A stretch of DNA of 64,000 nucleotides from Cannabis sativa (taxonomy: Eukaryota > Streptophyta > Magnoliopsida > Rosales > Cannabaceae): positions 33,121,280 through 33,185,279 of the forward strand of contig NC_083605.1 in the NCBI RefSeq assembly GCF_029168945.1, in the 5' to 3' direction. The position numbers and the translations under genes were made by a program. This document shows positions 1-13,232 of the stretch, in pieces (positions within the stretch are counted from its first letter, which is position 1; every line of letters starts with the position of its first letter). The notes under the pieces were generated by a model. It ran no database searches and was not told the origin of the DNA. It saw only the letters and a list, made by a program, of their open reading frames with translations.

Positions 1-1509
<1,509 letters not shown>

Positions 1510-2858
1510 ATGAATTTGGAATTGGTGTCTAAGCTGACAAAAGTGTTGAAACTGGATGAAACAGATAGTCCTTTTGTCAAACTGAATAAAGATAGTCTCG
1601 AAGATGGTAGAAAGAGATTGGAGGTGTGTCTGGTGTGACAGGTCATAGGATCTAAGCCAACTAATAGAGAAGAAATTGAGAATGCTATGAAGAGTATTTT
1701 GAAGATTAATCATCGGTTTTAGGTAGAGGAATTAAGCATGAAGAGTATTTTGATTCTTTTTTGGAAGCAAAGAAGATCGACAACGTGTTTCTCTGGGTGG
1801 GTCTTGGATGTTTGAGAAACAATTATTATGCTTTATGAAACCAATGGGACTAGGAGAGGTGTCTAAGATGACTTTTGACCATCCTTCCTTTTGGATCTCA
1901 ATTAACAATGTGCCACGTGCTTGTATGTCTGAAGTGTTTGCTCGTGAATGAGGTAGTTTGATAGGGAAAATTGAGGATCTAAGAGTGGCTAATGGAATTA
2001 TGAAGGTCCATGTGCGCATCAATATTACTAGACCTCTCAAACGTGGCTTAAGAGTGGCCATTAATGAGAGGGGTACGGAGGTATCTCTACTCTTTCAATG
2101 TGAGCGCCTCTTGGAATTCTGTTATGATTCTGTTATTATTGGCCATAATGCTTTAGATTTCCCTCTTAAAGACTTTCAAGATGAGGAAATAGGGCCAATT
2201 TAGAATGGATGGTATAGATCGTGGATGTGTGCTCCTAGCTCTCTACCTAGGATTCGGGGACATCGTGGTAGTATCAAACAACCTGAGTCACATTTTATGA
2301 ACATGAGTGAAGTGGGAAGAATTGTGGAGGCTGTTAAATGCTTACAGCCAAGAAGAAACACAGTGGAAGAGTTTGCTACAACATCTTTTTTAGAAAGTTA
2401 AGAATGGTAGGAGGAGCTATGTAGTAGTAAGGTGGTTACCTTGGAAAGTGAGGTTGTAACTAGGGAGCTCCCTTCAATCCAAATGATAAGAAGTGACGTC
2501 CCTCCTGACCCTCTTGCTTGTCTTAATGCTAAGGAGGAGTGCCCACCTTCCCCTAGCAATTTAATGGTGTCTCCACCGTAACATATTTAACTGCATTCTA
2601 ATAGTATTCTGATAGAGGATTCAGGTGCCATTGCATCTTGGTCGAGGTGCATCAACGTTGCCCTCCTGAACAAGTATAGCATTTTGGAGAGTCCCATGTG
2701 CCTACTAAATTTAGAAGTCATGATAAAGGAAAAACCATTGTTTGCCCTAAAGTAGAGATGAGTAAGTCGTTTTAAAGTACCTTTGAGCCTTTGGTCCAAA
2801 CCCAAAAGAAGAAGACGTGGAAGAGGCGTACATCTTCCTTAGATGGATGTGGTGCTAG
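1510..2858 (+). pseudogene. Decayed DUF4283/zinc-knuckle protein (LINE ORF1-like)
   Basis: Fragments in all three plus frames read in the order expected for the plant DUF4283 plus CX2CX4HX4C zinc-knuckle family, an RNA-binding gag-like module usually found in ORF1 of plant L1-type LINEs or as a stand-alone repeat-derived protein. At 1510-1638 a short N-terminal segment reads LVSKLTKVLKL. At 1889-1951 the frame reads FWISINNVP and stops at TGA (1949-1951). At 1958-2200 it continues through IGKIEDL, VHVRINITRPLKRGLRV and FQCERLLEFCYDSVIIGH. That matches the family's basic core and knuckle, but most of the cysteines expected after the first are lost. Weak similarity continues past 2201 in another frame and ends in a basic tail (KPKRRRRGRG) near 2800. 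No reverse transcriptase follows, because a Tekay LTR starts at 2861. At least three stops or frameshifts rule out function. Confidence 0.65.
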
Positions 2859-4495
2859 TATGTAATGACCGCAGTTTAGAATATGAATTAGTTAAGGAAA
2901 TTAGCATTATTTATTGATATTTTTATAGTTATTTATGAATTTAATTAATTGTGGGTCTCATTATTAAAAGTGGGCACTAGAGTTATAATTTCTCAATTCC
3001 GGAGATTTTATTAAACTCTAGAGGTAATATTTGAGTTATATATGAATTATGCTATGTTTATAATTTTTGCTCGGCGACGACAGAAAATGCGATAGATGGC
3101 CATTTGAATCACATGGGTAAGTCTAGAACCTTTTTTTAGCAAGTTAAATGTGGAGAAAAATAGAATACCGAGTTTGAGCGGGGTTATAATTTTTGACCAT
3201 TTTACCCCTGGGCTTGATTTAGCTCAAGTTTAAGCACCATGAGCATTTTAGTAATTTGGCAAGTGAGGGGATATGTGGCTATTTTAGGGCTTCACACCTA
3301 GCCAAATACTTTTAGCATGAGATTAATTAATCAAACTTTATTTCATTTTGAATGAAAAATTAGAAAAAAGTCAAAAAATAAAATAAAATAAAGAACACCC
3401 TTTTCTCTTTCTTCCTTGCTCGACCACCACAAGACTAGCTTAGAATTGGGATTTTTCTGGTGTAATTGAAAGGGAACTAGCTGAATTCAAGTAGGTTTTA
3501 AGCAATGGTAACCCCTAGAACTCTTAATATTTTGTTTTTGAAGCTTTGATTTTGGTTTATTATGAAATTTTGAAGTATAGGGACTGTTAGGGTTTGTATG
3601 AGTTGGAATTCAATTTTTATGTTCAATTTAAGTTTGAATGATGTTCTAGTAGCTGGTTTAGGGTTGTGGGGTGATGGATGCACAAGTTTGAGTTTGAAAA
3701 CTCAAGCTTGGTTCATCCATGGCATGTTTTGATTTTATGTATATTTCTAGATTCTGTTGCTTGGAATATGTTGTGGGAGGTCAATATAGGTGTTTTGGAA
3801 GTTTGGGTGAAGTTTGGACACGATTTGAGCAGGTTTGGAATTGTTTGGGGAAACCTGGTGCAAACCAGTTAACTGTTTTTCCAAGACCTGTAAAACCGGT
3901 TAACCGATTCATGCAGGTTCCCCGAATAATTCTTTTCGTTGATTCGTGTCCATTTCAGAGCCTTGTTTGGGAGATTCCCTGTTTCTTAGGGTATTGTAGT
4001 TTCAATTATTAATAGCAGAACCTTAAGTTGGAGGTTCGAGTTTCTTGGATTAGGGTTTTGGCGTGTTATTTACCTAGTTATGTTATGTGATTAGGGCATC
4101 CATCCAGCATGAGACTTTCCGTTCAGGTCGGCCAACTCATTTGAATTCAAAAACGAGGTAAGAATAGTGTAGAACATGTGATAGATATGCGAAGGTATGT
4201 ATGTGTGAAATATATATATATATATGCATGCTTATTATGGTTAGTACACTACCAACACTTGTACGAAAATGGTACAAAGTGGAATGGTATAGTGTAAAGT
4301 GTTTAAAGAGTACATTACGGTGTTACCAACACAAGTACGGGAAAGTACAGGGTGTGTGTGTTGGGAATATTTTACCAGGATCTAGATTTACTAACAAGTA
4401 TGTTGAATTAACATCCTAAATATGAAATCTCTAAAACAATGAAATAAACACATAAGGGTTTTAGAAAACCTTAAATTGATTGCAGCGGAATATAA

Positions 4496-6357
4496 TGTTG
4501 GGTTTTGTGTCCTAAATAAAACCCATTTCAATATAATCAGATTTACTAATTAATAAAGATCAGAAATCATATTTTTTGTTGCATGGTTCACATGATTTAT
4601 TTCATGATTATATTTAATGTATAAATTCTATTAAGTCCAGAACATATAGTTATTCACAATTACAGTGATGTCAACACATTGGAATGTGATTGTGATTATA
4701 TGCTTCAAAAGATAATGTCCCTGATTCATCAGTGCACTGGATTTACACTGATGTGATAATCAGCGATAAAGTATACTTACACCTTGGATAAGTGTTATGC
4801 TCTTTTCAGAACGTTGGCAAAGTATGCTAGTTTTGGATGTATGGAGTATACATTGGACTGGGACCGATATTGATCTTGGTAAAGATATTATAATCTTACC
4901 GTTGTATCTTTCTAAGTCAATATCACTGGTTGATCTTAGATCAAAAGATCTTAATCCTGACATGCTTAGGTTCAATCTCAGGAGTGTTATTCATGTTCTT
5001 TGATTTGTTAGTTAAGCCTACTTTTTGGTCAGGGTGATACGTACATTTTCGGAACATGATAGTACAAATGAGTGGGAGCGCTAAACATAGATATGGAATC
5101 TATAGCTTCTATTTGGACATAGAAGTGAAATGATGATTTCCTTTGAGCTTGGCTTAATAGAGATAAATGGAAGAGCTCTTGTTTCAGTGATTATATTAGC
5201 TCACTGAAACATCATTTATAGGAAGCTAAGTGTTTTAAGATAAAATACATTGAGGGGTGAAACGGTAAATTTATCCCTACTTGGTGTAAATCATCTCTAG
5301 ATGATCTTTGATTATTGAGATTATAACGATGGTTAAATGTTTATAGCGTATCTATATCTTGGAACACATAGAGCATTCTATATGACTGAGAGTGCAATTC
5401 CAAGTTCTATGGTGGATGCAATAAGGAATTAATAAGTCTAGGAATTTACTTGGTAAATTCTAGTTCTGCTTATTGGAAGCTCGGGTGTAGAGGCCCATGG
5501 TCCCCATACTAGTTGAGACCATACTGCTTGTAAGACTCAGTTAATTGATTTTAATTAATCAATTATAATTCTAAAATTAGACTATGTCTAGTTTATGAAT
5601 TTTCACTAAGCAAGGGCATAATTGTGAAGAAAAGAGATTCTAGGGTTTGTTTATTAATTAAAAGACTTTATTAAGTCTAATTAATAAATATATTAAATGG
5701 AAATTTTATTTGATAATTAATTTTAATTATTAAATAATTAGTTTTGACATTTAAATGGTTAGAATTGGAAAAATGGCATTTTTGAGAAATAAGGAAAGAT
5801 TGTTGTAAAATGGCAAAAATTCCAAAGTGGGGCCCATATCCATGGTCGGCCACTTGTGTGGTATTTTCCATTTAATTTCTTCATTATTTTAATGCCTAAT
5901 AAATCCCAACCTAAACCTAGGTGGTTGCCTATAAATAGATAGTGTTGGCTCACACTTAAAGATGATGAAAATTCACCTTCGGCCAAATTTTCCCGAGCCT
6001 TCTATTTTATTATTTTCGAACCAATCATTCTCTTCCTCTCTTCATATTTTCATACCTTGAGTGATAGAGTGAGTGCCCGCACACATCAAGTGGTATCTCA
6101 ATCATAGTGTGTAAGGCTGTGAAGAATCCAGAATCAAGAGAAGGACATTCAGGCTTAGATCTTGGTGATACCCTGCTACAGATAGGATACAAGAGTTAGA
6201 GATCTGAGTGGAAGGAGCCATTAATATTCCACTGCACCAACTGTAAGGTTTCTAAAAATTTATATGTGTTTATTTACATTGTTTTAGAAATTCATATTTA
6301 GGATGTTAAATAACATACATGGTAGTAAATCTAGTTCCTGGTAAAATAATTCCAACA
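4496..6357 (+). mobile_element. Solo LTR, family X, inserted in another family X LTR
   Basis: It starts TGTTGGGTTTTGTGTCC at 4496 and ends GGTAAAATAATTCCAACA at 6357 (1862 bp), flanked by perfect TATAA target duplications (4491-4495 and 6358-6362). It interrupts the older family X LTR in inverse orientation: the host copy resumes at 6363 with AACTCCTTCAATTCAAG. TATAAATA at 5930-5937 is a plausible core promoter. No internal retrotransposon sequence is present. Confidence 0.92.
5930..5937 (+). promoter_or_regulatory. TATA box in family X LTR
   Basis: TATAAATA preceded by TTGCC. The same word in the same LTR context occurs at 9322-9329 (plus), and its reverse complement at 47954-47961 and 52346-52353 in other copies, so it is conserved across the family and probably marks the U3/R boundary. 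Transcription itself is inferred. Confidence 0.55.
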
Positions 6358-8627
6358 TATAATAACTCCTTCAATTCAAGATCTCTAGCCCTTGATTTCT
6401 TTCTGTAGCAGAGCATTATCAAGATCTGAACCTGGATCTCCTTCTCTCCTTCGGGTTTGGTTGCCACCGTCTTACTCACTATGATTGAGTACTTGACTTG
6501 CTATGTGTGGGCATGGCACTCTATCACTCACGGTTCGAATAGTGAAGAACAATGAAGGAGGGTTGAAATCACTAAGGAAGGAACTCTCTCATCTAGGATG
6601 GCTGAATAGTCAAGTTGAGAAGAGGATGAGATGAGAGCATCATGTTCCTCTTACAGTGTTTCAACTAGGGCTTATAGGTGAATTATATGGATTAAAAAAT
6701 AATAAAATATTGGGCAAAAATAACTTCTAGGCCGTACACTTAAAGGACCAAACTCTAGTTACAATTTTGCCACTTTTTCAACCACTTATTCTTCTTTTCA
6801 ATAATGCCATATTTTGTAAATCAATCCTATAAATGCCAAAACTATTTATTTAATAATTATAATTAATTATCAAATAAAATTGTCATTTATATAATTTATT
6901 AATTAGACCACACAAAGTCTCTTAATTAACAAATTAACCCCAAAACCCTTGTTAGTGAAAATTCTTAAATAAAACATAGTCTAATTTTAGAATTATAATT
7001 GATTAATTAAAATAAATTAGCTGAGTCTGCAAACAGTATTATCTGAACTAGTGAAGGGACCATGGGCCTATATAACTGAGCTTTCAATAAGTAGATCTAG
7101 AATTCACCAAGTAAATTCTCTAACTTATTAATTCCACCTTGCGCCACTATAGATTTGGAATTGAATAGCACTCTCAATTATATAGAACGCTCTATATGTA
7201 CCACAATATAGATACGTTATGATTATCCATGGTTACAATCCTAATAGTCAAAGATCTTCTATAGATGATCCACACTCAATAGGGACAAATTTACCGTTCT
7301 ACCATTCAATGTATTTTATCCTTAAAACACTTAGCTACCTATGAATGATATTTTAGTAAACTAATGTTATTACTGAAATGAGATCTCAATCATTTATCTC
7401 TATCAAGTCAAGCTCAAAGGAAATCATCGTTTCACTTCTAAATACCTATAGAAGCTATAGATTCCACATCTATAATCAGCGCTCCCACTCAATTGAACTA
7501 CCATATCCTTAATCTGTATGTCACGAGAAGATCCAATTGGTCGACTTTAATGAACAAATTGAAGAACATAAATAATACAACTAAGATTGAACCTAACCAT
7601 ATCAGGATTAAGATCATAGACCTAAGATCAACCATTGACATTGACTTAGAGAGATATAACGGTAAGTTTATGATATCTTATCCAAGATCAATATCCGTCT
7701 CTTCCAATGTATACTCCATACATCTGATACTGGTAAACTTTGCCAATGCCTTGGAAATGACATAACACTTATCCAAGTTGTAAGTTTACCTTATCACTGA
7801 TAATCATGTCAGTTTAAATCTAGTGAACTGACAAATCATGGGAATTAAACTTTTGAACATATAATCATGATTATATTCCACTGTGCTGACGACACTATAA
7901 TCATGAACACATATATAAATATTTATATATGTTATGGACTTAATAGAATTTATACAATAAGTTTAATCATGAAATAAATCATGCGAACCATGCAACATAA
8001 AAGAAATTTCTAATCTTTTATTAATTAGTAAATCTGATTATATTAAAATGAGTTTTATTTAGAGCACAAAACTCAACAGTGTGTGGTACAACACTTAGTG
8101 GTACTCAGGGTACGAAATAAATCCTACCAACACTCATACAGTGTAGGTACGTAGTGTATGTGGTACAGTGGCTGTACTATAGTATAGAACGTTCTTACTC
8201 ATGTGTTAAGCCTTATAAATCGGTGTATGGGCGCCTAGATACAAGTCGATATTATATGATTTGTTGTATGCTTTTCTTACTGAGTCTGTCGACTCACAAC
8301 TCTACTTTCATGTGTAGGTAAAGGGAATGCAAAAACTGAACAGGAGTGAGCTTCGAGCTACGATGATGTTGTACATGTCATGGCAGCACGACCTAGAGTG
8401 TTCAGTCTCGGGACATCTGGGATTTTATTTTGTAGTCGTTATGCGATCTAACTAAATGTATTTTGAATATTTTGTAGAAGTATAAGTACGGGATCCTGAC
8501 TTTTGTAAATATATATAAGAGTTTATAAAGTTTATTAGTTTAATCTAAAAATTTTAATTATACATGCTTTTCAAGGAAACTTCTTTGATTAGCAAAGATG
8601 ACACTGTAATTGAAAAATCACTGTAGC

Positions 8628-9767
8628 GTGTTTTAAGGATTTTATACATTGAGGGGTGGAACGGTAAATTCATCCATACTTGATGTAAATCATCTATAAA
8701 GAATCTTTGATTATTTGGATTGAAACAATGGATAATTAATAGCGTGTCTATATTTGGAATATATATAGTGTTCAATGTAATCAAGAGTGTAATTCTGAAT
8801 CTATGGTGGAGTTAGGAAGAATTAATAAGTTAGGAAATTTACTTGTAAATTTTGGATCTACTTATTGGGAGCTTGATTATGTAAGCTCATGGTCTCCGCA
8901 TTAGTTAAGATAATATTGGCTTGTAGACTTAGTTAATTGGTTTTAATTAATAAATTAGAATTCTAAATAAGACTACGTCATGTTTATGAATTTTCACTAA
9001 GCAAGGACTTAATTGAGAAGAAAAAAAATATTTAGGGTTTATTTATCAATTAAGAGACTTTGTAAGGTCTAATTAATATATAAGATTAAATGAAAATTAT
9101 ATTTGATAATTAATTATAATTATTAAATAGATAGACTTGACATTTATAGAGTTAGAATTAGAATATGACATTTGTGAAGGAAAATATAAGTTGTTAAATA
9201 AAATGGCAAAATTGAAACCTGTAGGGCCCACATAAGGTTCGAACAACAAGGTTTAAATTAAGCCATTATTTTATCTTTTTCTAATACTATATAATTCAAA
9301 TTCTAACCTTAGATGAAATCCTATAAATAGATTAAGATGCTTTTACATAAGGCTTATCAGACTACTTTGTCAAACAACCTAGAAAATAAAGAGAGAGCCT
9401 ATCTTGAATTCGAAATCACCCTCCTCTTGTCTTCTTCATAGTTTTTAAATCCCATTAGTGAGTTGAGTGCTTGCCCACACATTTCAAGTCAATACTCAAA
9501 TATAGTGTGAAAGATTGTGAAGAATTCCATCATCTAAGGAGATCCAGGTTCAGATCTTGGTAATTCTCTACGACAGATTGGAATAAGGGTTAGAGAACTG
9601 AATGGAGTGAACCATTATATTCTGCTGCCACCAATGTAAGATTTTCTATAACTTTATATGTGTTTATTTCATTATTTTAGGAAATTCATATTTAGGATGT
9701 TAGATTATAGATTATAATTAAACATATATGTTAGTAAATCTAAATCCTGGTAAAATAAGTTTCAACA
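8628..9767 (+). mobile_element. 5'-truncated family X LTR
   Basis: From about 8628 (TTTTAAGG...ACATTGAGGGG) the sequence is collinear with 5230-6357 of the complete copy, including CCTATAAATAG at 9321-9330 and the terminus GGTAAAATAAGTTTCAACA at 9767. The first ~735 bp of the LTR are missing. It abuts the truncated Tekay LTR, so a deletion probably removed both broken ends together. No target duplication can be tested. Confidence 0.8.
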
Positions 9768-11118
9768 GTATTATTGTTTGACTAGATGTTGCTTTAGGGA
9801 TAATTTTTCCATAGACAAATCTTATTCGGAAGTCTTTTTGTAGTTATTTTATTTATGTAGATAAAATGAAATTAAAAAAAAAAACACAAGGACAACATTT
9901 CTACCATTTTGTCAAACATGTTGCTTCTTTTTCAAAAAAAAAAAACACAATGTGTTGTTTATTTTTATTTTTTTCGTTAATATGTCTCCAAGAATAAATG
10001 TAATAGATTGTCTATTCTTTCATTAAAATCCCGTAAAGCCAGTTTTTGGTATTCTTTATGGTGGTTTGTCCAAATAATGTATTTCCCATATTTGTTTCAA
10101 TGATTATTTAATTGTTTGTCGTATAATTCACTTATCCATTTGAGTGCTCACTTCTTAATTTTTAATTATATGAGTGAAATCCTTAGCCATGTATAAATAT
10201 TTTCAAAGACATGTGAGGCTAATGGAGTTGAGACTTTCACTTCGTATATTTTTATAAAGTATTATATGTTATGGTTTGCAAAAATAAGGTTCAAGTTTGG
10301 TGTACACACTCACAACTCTAAATTTATTGAAAGTAATTTTTATATTTCTTTTTGGCTTGGTAATAGCATTTTGTTTGAATACTTTTGTAATTCTTAGAAT
10401 TTTTGACATAAAAATATTACGTTGAAATTATTGTTTTTTTCTTGAATTGTTAGAGACTAGCAATAAGCTAGTTAAGGGTTGTGATTAAGACTCAAATTTA
10501 TATATTTTAAACCTTAGATTGTTTATATATAAAACTAATTAAATTAAATATTTTTATAGTTTTAATTATAAAATTATTTTAATTGAAAATATTTAATTTA
10601 TTTTAATTTTGTATCATTTTTCAGGTTTTAGTTAATGAAATATTGGCATGTTTAGAGTTTGAAAGCCCATATCAAAGGTTGGTATTTTTGTAAAAAGAAA
10701 GAAATGCCGAGGTTCAATTTGTTCACTCCTTACCATCTATTATTATCATTCTAAGTATTGAAGCCTACGTTCAAACTTCAGTTCCTTCTCAAATGGTCCA
10801 AATCTAATAAATTTCATGTCCAACTCATTTACAAAAATACTGCAATTTGAGTTAACTTTTATAAAATACTGTCACACAGAAATCTTTTTAAAAATACTGT
10901 GTTTTTATAAAACACCAGTAAAATACAAAGCAACAATTCAAAACAACAGTAGAACAACTAAAAAATACCCTTAGAATACCAGTGAAAACTTAATACAATA
11001 TACTACAGTATAAAACTTATAAAAAAACAGTAAAAAAATAAAAAAATACCGCGTGAGAGTATTTTTATAAAAAAAAATGATAAAAGTTAGTATACCATAT
11101 AAATTTCCCTTAAAAATA
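9768..11118. other. AT-rich intergenic DNA, no gene seen
   Basis: Strongly AT-rich with poly-A runs near 9871 and 9938. From about 10,850 there are repeated words such as AAAATACTG and TTTTTATAAAA, suggesting decayed MITE-type sequence. I find no coding frame or clear element boundary. Confidence 0.5.
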
Positions 11119-11416
11119 GGGGTAATTACATAAGGTACTATTTTTTGTGAAAAAAAATTACATTTTTTACGTTTAATGATTTTTACGGTTTTTTATAAAA
11201 ATAACACCAAAATAATAATAAAACTACATAAAAATAACAAAAAAAAAAACATACAGATAACAAAAAATTAACAATAAATTAACATGAATACAATATAAAA
11301 AAACCGTATTTTTTGTAAATAAAATTAAAAAATTCGTAAAAAATGTTTAAAATTCCATAAAACCGTATTTTTGTAATTTTTTTTATTATTTTTGTGTATT
11401 TATGAAATTATCCCTC
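11119..11416. mobile_element. MITE-like element with imperfect terminal inverted repeats
   Basis: The left end GGGGTAATTACATAAG and the reverse complement of the right end (GAGGGATAATTTCATAAA) form an imperfect inverted repeat that extends inward through poly-A/T blocks and the word ACGG. AAATA lies immediately outside both ends (11114-11118 and 11417-11421), a possible 5-bp duplication. It has no coding capacity. The AT-rich background could create some of the similarity by chance. Confidence 0.45.
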
Positions 11417-11421
11417 AAATA

Positions 11422-12018
11422 TAATTCCAAACTTTGGGAATGATCCCAACGACCATGTCATCTCCCAAGAATGAAGAAGAAGCCCATTACACAAATCATT
11501 AGCAGCTCGCAACATTTATTCCACTTCAGCAGTTATTTTAGTCATTTTCTCCACTAAGTTTAACACGAAAAATATTATTTTTGGGAGGAATTTTTCTTTA
11601 TAAATAGGATCATTTTGAGAGTAAAAAACATAAGATTTTATCGTCGAAAAATCATACTTTGTCTTTTCTTTTTCTTTTGATTCTCCCTTATTATTATTTT
11701 AATTTATTTATTTTAGTGATAAAAATTAGTAAATTAGAGTATTAATATTAGTGAGGTTAGAGAATAATTTTTGTACTTCTTATATCTATTATTGATATTG
11801 ATTCTTTTTTATTTTATTTTCATATTTCATTTATTAAATTGTTCTTCATCTTTTAATTTTTCTTTTTAGTTTAACAGTATCTTTTATATAAATTTAATCA
11901 TATTTTTCTTATATAAGTTAGGCTACTCATTATTTTGCTATATTTATTATATTGTATGTCATTTACTAGATTCTACCAATAATAGTATTTTTTGATTTAT
12001 GATATATAATATGATATA
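11422..12018. other. AT-rich intergenic DNA, no gene seen
   Basis: AT-rich unique-looking sequence up to the hAT target site. No coding frame or repeat terminus is recognised. Confidence 0.5.
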
Positions 12019-12026
12019 CTTTTAAG

Positions 12027-13224
12027 TAGGAGTGTAAATGGGTCAGGTCGGATCTGATCCGGCTATGATCCGACCTGATCCAAATCATGTAAGGATCTGC
12101 TCCGCCCCGCCCCGCTAGATTAGATACTCAGATCGGATCAGATCCGACCCAACTCTTTTTTTTTTGTAAGAATTTTAATATAAACTTATAATTTTATATC
12201 CATTTTAATTTTGTATGAGTATTATTATATACAATATTATGTTTGATATTGACATGTATTAATAGATTGTGTAAAGATAATATATTTTTAATAAACTCTA
12301 CCCAACACCAACAACGGGTCGGGTTCGGGTCCAAGTTTGGGTCCGAGTTCGAGTTTGGGTCTGAGTTAAGGTCTTCGCTCCGAGTCCGGGTCTTGGTCCG
12401 AGTTTGGGTTGGTTTAGATCTGAGTCTGGGTCTGGGTTAGGGTCTTGGGTCTGGTTCCAGTTCTCAGTCCGAGATCGGGTCCGGGTCTTGGGTCTGGGTC
12501 AGGGTCCAAGTTCGGGTCCGGGTCCCGGTCCCGGTCTTAGTCTTGGATCCCAGGTTAAGCTCTACTCTTGGGTCTCGAGGCCGGGTCGGGTCCGAGTCTG
12601 GGTCCCGGTCCTGGTCTTGGGTCCCAGTTCGGGTTTGGGTCGTGGGTGCCATGTCTCGGTCCCGGTCAAGGTCCGGGTCTGGGTCCGAGTCTGGGTCCCG
12701 GGTCAAGGTCCGGGTTTGAGTCCAGGTCCTCGGTCCGGGTTTGGGTCCTGGGTTCGGGTCGGGTCCCAAGTCCCGATCCGAGTAAAACTCCCGGGTTTGG
12801 GTCCCAGGTCTAGGTCCACGTCTGGGTCTGGGTTCGGGCCGGGTCCGGGTCCGGGTCCCAGGTTAGGGTCTCGGTCAAAGTTTGGGTCTGGGTTCAGGTC
12901 TGTGTCCGAGTCCGGGTTTGGGTCTGAGTCCCAGGTCTCGGGTCCGGGTCCCGTGTCCGGGTCCGGGTCCGGGTTTGGGTCCCGGTCCCGAACTCGGGAC
13001 CCAGGGGATCTTAGTCTAGGGTCCGAGTCTTGAATTAAGTTGTTTTTTTTTTAAAAATAAATTGAAATCGAGTTGGATTAGATCCGATCTAGAAAAAAAA
13101 TTAGGAGGGGCAGAGCGAATCTGATCCAAGATCCATTAAGTATCCGAATGTTTCGGATCAGAGGTGATCTGTCAGATCGGAGCTCTAATCCGCTCCAACT
13201 AAACTGATCTTTTTGACATGCCTA
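12027..13224. mobile_element. Non-autonomous hAT-type DNA transposon
   Basis: A perfect 8-bp target duplication CTTTTAAG flanks it (12019-12026 and 13225-13232), the length made by hAT transposases. The left end begins TAGGAGTGTAAATGGGTC and the right end reads inward TAGGCATGTCAAAAAGATC, a short imperfect TIR of the TAGGG(G)TG type. Subterminal DNA carries repeated GATC-rich words (CGGATCTGATCCGG on the left, CGGATCAGAGGTGATCTG on the right). No transposase is present; the middle is a G-rich hexamer array (12315-13030) plus short AT-rich spacers. It is therefore a non-autonomous element needing transposase from elsewhere. Confidence 0.88.
12315..13030 (+). repeat. Degenerate GGGTCY hexamer array inside the hAT element
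   Basis: About 700 bp of hexamer-phased repeats (GGGTCC, GGGTCT, GGGTTC, GAGTCC, GGTCCC) with strong strand asymmetry: G, T and C dominate the plus strand and A is scarce. Because the unit is 6 bp, every frame stays open in places and gives low-complexity Gly/Ser/Pro/Val/Arg/Trp-rich frames on both strands; none is a gene. The unit matches the GGGTC word just inside the left TIR. Confidence 0.93.
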
Positions 13225-13232
13225 CTTTTAAG

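Larger units (their letters stand above)
4359..8078 (-). mobile_element. Solo LTR, copia-like family X, with a second copy nested inside
   Basis: Plus-strand ends are TGTTGGGAATATTTTACC and CACAAAACTCAACA, i.e. TG...CA with short inverted termini, flanked by perfect 5-bp target duplications GTGTG (4354-4358 and 8079-8083). Bases 4496-6357 are a complete second copy in opposite orientation; without it the LTR is about 1.85 kb. Minus is taken as the transcribed strand because better-preserved copies of this family carry TATAAATA on the strand that begins TGTTGGGTTTT. No primer site or coding region accompanies it. A single LTR with intact target duplication is what LTR-LTR recombination leaves behind. 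Copia is the likeliest superfamily from the TGTTGG...CCAACA ends and LTR length, but no coding region confirms it. Confidence 0.85.
2861..8627 (+). mobile_element. Tekay-like Ty3/gypsy LTR, 3'-truncated and split by nested insertions
   Basis: The LTR starts TGTAATGACCGC at 2861, the same terminus as the LTRs of the chromodomain elements near 24002 and 44316. It then follows the 44316 LTR collinearly: GTGGGTC near 2950, an LTR leader near 3400-3900 with GGTTAACCG-type motifs, CCAACAC...GTACG repeats at 4250-4350, TACTGAGTCTGT...GACTCAC near 8280 and GTGTAGGTAAAGG near 8313. Bases 4359-8078 are a nested solo LTR flanked by GTGTG repeats. The expected LTR end (GGTGTTACA) is missing; similarity stops near 8627, where a truncated family X copy begins. 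No internal gag-pol follows, so this is a truncated LTR remnant. Confidence 0.75.

Noticed and set aside
12404..13033. 209-codon open frame (and minus-strand and shifted partners) in the hAT element
   Set aside because: It is the translation of GGGTCY hexamers. Low-complexity frames are open on both strands for the same reason, and no domain is present.
12027..13224. Helitron as an alternative for the GC-rich element
   Set aside because: Helitrons leave no target duplication and end in CTRR with a hairpin. Here an exact 8-bp duplication and TAGG-type inverted ends favour hAT.
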